Of a stretch of 64,000 bases of DNA, positions 62,330 through 64,000 are shown piece by piece. The position numbers and the translations under genes were made by a program. The stretch's first letter is position 1; each line of letters begins with the position of its first letter. The stretch spans positions 124,001 through 188,000 of the forward strand of contig JACATO010000689.1 of the NCBI GenBank assembly GCA_018389105.1, written 5' to 3'. Below the pieces are notes generated by a model that was given only the letters and a program-made list of their open reading frames with translations, had not been told where the DNA came from and did no database searches. Source of the stretch: Nautilus pompilius. Its lineage: Eukaryota; Mollusca; Cephalopoda; Nautilida; Nautilidae.

Positions 62330-63060
62330 GTGAATAAAAGAATGCGGGGTTTGGCAGAGATCTCATAAGGCGCCAAGTTACACACTTTGCCGCCCTAACA
62401 GTCCATGCCGTTAGAGGTAGTGTCATGGTCTGAAGCATATTTCGCTCGGTAGTTGTGGGGGGCCCCTTCATCTTACCGAAGGACAGGTGACACTTGTGAA
62501 TACCTTGGTATTGTGTGGGCGGCTAAGTGGATTCCTTAGTTAAAGACTAAACTGCCAGATTTGAACACACGGGCTTTTGGGTACCCCCTAGCATTGTTTA
62601 TTCTCGCTCTTCTTTATCAGTTGCTCGGGTGGATTTTCTCCCACATCCAAAAATTTAGAGTTACATTTGAGACATATGTGCTGGCCATATGGTTTCCGAC
62701 CCCTTCTGACTGGTATTGAGGATACGGAAGGCAACAACGTGGGTCTTGTGTCATTACAGTGCAGTGCTTGCTCTGCATTCACTTATGAATGAGGAATTTT
62801 ACAACACATCCAACACCTGCCTGGCCATTGTTATGCAGATCAGGTTTATACTGACATTAATGTGGCTTCCCACATCTTGCGCGGCAAGTCCGGTCTTCTA
62901 ATATCGATCCCACCGGGCATCTGTGGGTTGTCTTGAAACAGCTCGCCGGAGCCCGTCAGCAGAGGCGGGCTTTCTACTCTGAAGCAGCTACCACAGAGCA
63001 GCATCTGGCAGTCTGTAAAATCCACCCCCACAATGTGTTGAAGCTGTTTACTCGAGAAAA
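62330..63060 (+). pseudogene. Tc1-like transposase relic, split by a SINE
   Basis: Plus-strand blocks of a Tc1-type transposase can be followed through several frames. About 62337-62360 reads KRMRGLAEI, fitting the (D)GR.RVWRR region. At 62410-62435 HAVRGSVMV, then a stop where the Trp should be, fits GGSVMVWG. A SINE-like unit (62510-62745) interrupts it. Near 62810-62865 a reading with HLPGHCYADQVYTDINV fits the DNA.PH.A...FL...I.V part, and at 62876-62980 ARQVRSSNIDPTGHLWVVLKQL fits [20 protein letters not shown] with changes. Several shifts show it is dead. The order and spacing of the blocks on both sides of the SINE are what makes the call credible. Confidence 0.7.
62510..62745 (+). repeat. 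SINE copy with shared core (copy 4), nested in Tc1 relic
   Basis: A tRNA-like head (GGGCGGCTAAGTGGATTCC, with box-B-like CAGATTTGAACACACGG at 62551-62567) is followed by the core at 62597-62652: GTTTATTCTCGCTCTTC, then TTATCAGTTGCTCGG and GGATTTTCTCCCACATCC. The match to 37637-37690 is close over about 45 bases. It sits between two halves of the Tc1 relic, so it probably inserted after that transposon. The exact ends and the target duplication are not resolved. Confidence 0.68.
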
Positions 63061-63603
63061 GGGAATCCTACCCTCTGTCATCTCGTTTTTTTTTTTATGT
63101 CGTCAGGCAAACAAGATGCAGACACCAGAAATACTTAGCTACCCTACCGACCGAAAGTTCTGTTTAACCCTTTTCCTACTGTGGAATTTTTATTGCACAT
63201 ATTGTCTTTCACACTTGATACAAAGCCAATACTTTACAAAGTGGCTATCAGTTTAGTTGAAACATTCGGTAAAGAAAAGAGTTAAAACAGCTGTTCATTT
63301 AATGAAGGATTTGCATCGACAGTAATGTAATATCTCTAACAGCTCAGTAAGTTGTTTACGATTGCACGGAGCGGAAAATCCGTAATGACATATTATATTT
63401 TATAAAAGAGCCTCAGAGTAAATAAAAAAAAAGAATTCGTATCTGCTATTTTAAACTGGCTGACATGTAACAGCAAAGAACCAATGCTTGTAATTTATTC
63501 CAAAGATTCTGCTACTGACAGCTTTTGATTGTGTTCACTAAAATTATCAGATAGGAAATAATTTCCTAATATTAAAATCTCTTGAGTATGGTTAATGAGG
63601 AAA
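63061..63603. other. AT-rich non-coding stretch
   Basis: Nothing recognised. A T run lies at 63087-63096. Confidence 0.5.
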
Positions 63604-63636
63604 CCAGGGTCCGACCAGTGGGTCGGGGAACCCTGG
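63604..63636. repeat. Short GC-rich hairpin
   Basis: CCAGGGT-CCGACC, an AGTG loop, then GGTCGG, a 3-base GGA bulge and ACCCTGG. Thirteen pairs with one bulge form in otherwise AT-rich DNA. It could be the end of a mobile element; its role is unknown. Confidence 0.7.
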
Positions 63637-63700
63637 AAGTTTCAATTTTTGTCGTATGGCTGAGTCAAGAAACTGTTCATGTATTTGTCTCGTGTATATG

Positions 63701-63780
63701 TACCGTGTTTGCCGGCTTATAAGACGCATTTTTTCCAGAAAAAAATATACAAAAATTACCCTGCGTCCAATACGCCGGTA
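63701..63780. mobile_element. MITE-like fold-back unit
   Basis: TGCCGGCTTATAAGACGCA at 63710-63728 pairs with TGCGTCCAATACGCCGGTA at 63762-63780 (about 15 of 19 positions), separated by about 33 bases of AT-rich DNA. From memory, a 'cggc-tataagacgca' motif recurs at the ends of DNA transposons and MITEs in several animal genomes; I cannot name the family. It may be the end of a larger element running past the window edge, as GC-raised sequence continues to 64000. Confidence 0.5.
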
Positions 63781-64000
63781 CCACCGATGGGAGGCCGAGC
63801 CCCTGCGGTAACACACTTGCATCACCGACTCCCCCCCCTCCCCGCGGCTTCCTGTTGCTTTGCCATTCTCATAGAAACACGGACAATACACGCTGGCGAC
63901 AAAGGCCTGAACTCAACTGTTACCACAGTAGGACTGACGCAATCGATCCGCGCTCTCATTGGCTAACGCCATTGGGGCAGAGCACGCTACAAGGACTGGA
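63781..64000. other. GC-raised stretch reaching the window edge
   Basis: It holds a C-rich run (63830-63842) and frames on both strands with no domain. It may be the interior of an element starting at 63701. Confidence 0.3.

Noticed and set aside
1-64000. Canonical tRNA or rRNA genes, CRISPR arrays, LTRs, reverse transcriptase
   Set aside because: No cloverleaf with all stems, no regularly spaced repeats, and no YADD-type motif was seen by eye; a tool search could still find decayed ones.

Overview
This window looks like AT-rich, mostly non-coding DNA from an animal genome. Nothing prokaryotic is visible: there are no operons, no dense ORFs and no ribosome-binding-site pattern. Long open frames are rare. 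Dinucleotide microsatellites, A/T runs, tRNA-derived SINE relics and decayed Tc1-like transposases are frequent. An invertebrate, perhaps a mollusc such as a cephalopod, would fit, but this is inferred from repeat style and not proven. No host protein-coding gene could be identified with confidence.

The most interesting object lies at 59410-61158: a compact DNA transposon of about 1.75 kb. It is bounded by imperfect terminal inverted repeats of about 120 bp that begin CACTGGTC and end GACCAGTG, flanked on both sides by TTA (a candidate 3-bp target duplication). Between the repeats is one gene remnant of about 350 codons ending in TGA, with an overlapping AATAAA signal. Two single-base indels put its middle third out of frame and cancel each other, so its first and last parts share a frame. 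The protein resembles an uncharacterised family that I recall from many invertebrate genomes. Its spacing of acidic residues (Asp, Asp, Glu) and a Cys-x2-Cys pair suggest an RNase H-like transposase. The repeats tie the orphan protein to a mobile element.

Other mobile DNA: four Tc1-like transposase relics on the + strand (about 2655-3260, 11830-12275, 26179-26869 and 62330-63060) plus a weaker minus-strand candidate (29869-30162). They differ enough to be several lineages. The last + strand copy is interrupted by a SINE. Four SINE-like copies (33434, 37555, 55375, 62510) share a core after their tRNA-like heads, and three other tRNA-like units (10090-10330 minus, 23555-23745 plus, 61440-61660 minus) appear to belong elsewhere. 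A fold-back MITE-like sequence lies at 63710-63780.

Layout: 1-15 kb is AT-rich with two Tc1 relics and a possible SINE; 15-32 kb holds (CT)n tracts, a CpG-rich patch near 21.75 kb and the third Tc1 relic; 32.37-32.92 kb is a near-pure purine tract; 33-48 kb has several GC-raised, CpG-containing islands that may be conserved regulatory DNA; 48-59 kb is plain except for a CA repeat and a SINE; 59.4-64 kb is dense with mobile elements. All calls rest on reading by eye; no search was run.
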